Positions 62,831 to 64,000 of a stretch of 64,000 nucleotides of DNA are shown piece by piece (position 1 is the first letter of the stretch; every line of letters starts with the position of its first letter). The notes beneath the pieces were generated by a model. It worked only from the letters and a program-made list of their open reading frames with translations, searched no databases and was not told the origin of the DNA. Source of the DNA: Acorus gramineus. Lineage: Eukaryota; Streptophyta; Magnoliopsida; Acorales; Acoraceae. Made by a program: the position numbers and the translations under genes. The stretch covers positions 11,286,454 to 11,350,453 of the forward strand of contig CM060849.1 in assembly GCA_030737835.1 (NCBI GenBank). The letters are read 5' to 3'.

Positions 62831-63186
62831 CCAAGTTTCAACGGTTAGTTCCTTATGCGGTTTGTTGGAGTATTTGGATCATGTGAAATGAATGTCTTTT
62901 CCAACATAAGAGAGTGTATTGAAAATACATGGGCGTCCATTTCCTCTCTTTTCGCGACAGGGTCACATTTATTTTGGAAGAAGGAACAACTTCTTCGATC
63001 ATGGGGGGGTAATTGGTTCGGGAGGAGTTGAACGAGGATTTTTTTGGATTCTTTTTCTATTTTCCTTTCATTTTGTATCTTTTCTTCTCCTTTTCTCTTT
63101 TCTCATGTAAGGAGATCCATTGTTTCCTTCTATTCCGGGGTTTCTTTTCAATAAGACTCTCCTGTCTCATTTCCTAAAAAAAAAAA
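62830..63186 (+). pseudogene. 3' end of a LINE retrotransposon with poly-A tail
   Basis: With stops ignored the translation gives VPYAVCWSIW, then ENTWASISSLFATGS and LLRSWGG, a pattern typical of plant LINE C-termini. A T- and C-rich trailer and an A-run at about 63175-63186 follow. 5' truncated; it probably lies in the long signal peptidase intron. Confidence 0.5.
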
Positions 63187-63905
63187 GACACTGCTTTAAG
63201 AGTAGTGTAATCTTCAAATCCTTCCTGAAAGCTAGCAATTTGTTCTCAGAATCTCTCTATGGAGTCATCCAAAAGATATGACCTGTGCCTACTTTAAGGA
63301 ATTGCAAAACCTGATCAACCAAATTAACCAGTCTGAAATGCCACCCACAAAAACAAGTCTGAAGGATCCAAAAACACAAGACATTCAATTGGACTTCAAA
63401 AAATAACCTTTTACCTGTTGCCGACACTCCCACCAGACTTTCAACAATGCAAAATTACCCAATGCAGTAAGCCATTATTTGTAAAACAGAAGCATAGTGT
63501 AACTTTCCATCTTGATATGTACTTTATTGAATTTGTATTGTAAGCTGTGATGTCATCAATTACATGTTCTTTGATGATCTTCAAATGTTACATTTATGCA
63601 TAAGAAAAGGGGAAAGCCCTGATGCTTGCCATTTTCTTATTCCTTGTAAGAATGACCTTTTTTTCTTGAGGGAAATTCTTTTTAAAGAGAAAACAAATTT
63701 ATTTCCCACATCTATACACTATGGCCTATGAAGCACGGACACGGGACACGGTGACACGGACAAGGCAATTTTTGAAAAAATAGAACACTGGTACGGCTAG
63801 GACACGGCAACAAATAAATTAATATAATAAATAAATATGTATCACTATTTTATATAAACAAATACATTTCATTTAATTCACTATTTATAACCAATTATAT
63901 AAACT
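63187..63905. other. Gene-free DNA
   Basis: Contains GAAGCACGGACACGGGACAC at 63729, part of a repeat type common in plants. No exon recognised. Confidence 0.4.
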
Positions 63906-64000
63906 AATAAATCACTGTTTTTATAAATCATTGTTTTAAATAATAAATCACTGTTTTTATAAATCACTGTTTTAAACCAATAAATCATTATTTTTATAAA
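63906..64000. repeat. 36-37-bp tandem repeat at the window edge
   Basis: AATAAATCACTG or a variant starts at 63906, 63942 and 63979, each unit carrying TTTTTATAAATCA. The array runs off the window. Confidence 0.75.

Noticed and set aside
1..64000. CRISPR array, operon, rRNA or canonical tRNA gene
   Set aside because: No regularly spaced conserved repeats of the right kind, and no intact tRNA cloverleaf; tRNA-like boxes belong to SINEs.

Overview
The window is nuclear DNA of a flowering plant. It shows spliced genes with GT-AG introns, AT-rich intergenic DNA, and many plant-type mobile elements: LTR retrotransposons, miniature LTR elements, tRNA-derived SINEs, LINE tails, Mutator-like elements and MITEs. 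The species cannot be told from the sequence. No operon, CRISPR array, rRNA or canonical tRNA gene was seen.

Layout. (1) 1784-7489, + strand: the last eight exons of a ubinuclein (UBN) gene, a subunit of the HIRA histone H3.3 chaperone complex; its 5' exons lie to the left of the window. (2) 7.5-28.3 kb: gene-free repeat DNA with SINEs, two solo LTRs that keep their target-site duplications, a copia-type LTR pair around a decayed interior, and copia coding relics. (3) 28297-30212: an intact-ended 1.9-kb non-autonomous LTR element with a GC-rich satellite interior, inserted in the end of a SINE, about 310 bp upstream of the TATA box of the next gene. (4) 30639-32566 (+) and 43899-45771 (-): two complete six-exon amino acid permease (AAP) genes, tail to tail, both predicted at 478 aa and about 95% identical. 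Copy 2 also appears to have a distal promoter and first exon that would add the residues MKM. (5) 32.6-43.9 kb: MITE-rich spacer with a long hairpin of two inverted MITE arms, centred almost exactly on the symmetry axis of the AAP pair. (6) 46-60 kb: gene-free, with a LINE tail, a Mutator-like MITE, LTR fragments, and a nested structure in which a 946-bp Mutator-like element sits inside one LTR of a 522-bp miniature LTR retrotransposon. (7) 60543-60821 (+): the first exon of a chloroplast processing peptidase-like type I signal peptidase; the remaining exons were not found before the right end.

The protein genes are functionally unrelated: chromatin assembly, amino acid import across membranes, and organellar signal-peptide cleavage. 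The AAP pair is the only clear local gene family. Most of the remaining DNA can be read as a layered record of transposon insertions; several insertions are resolved to the base by matching target-site duplications.
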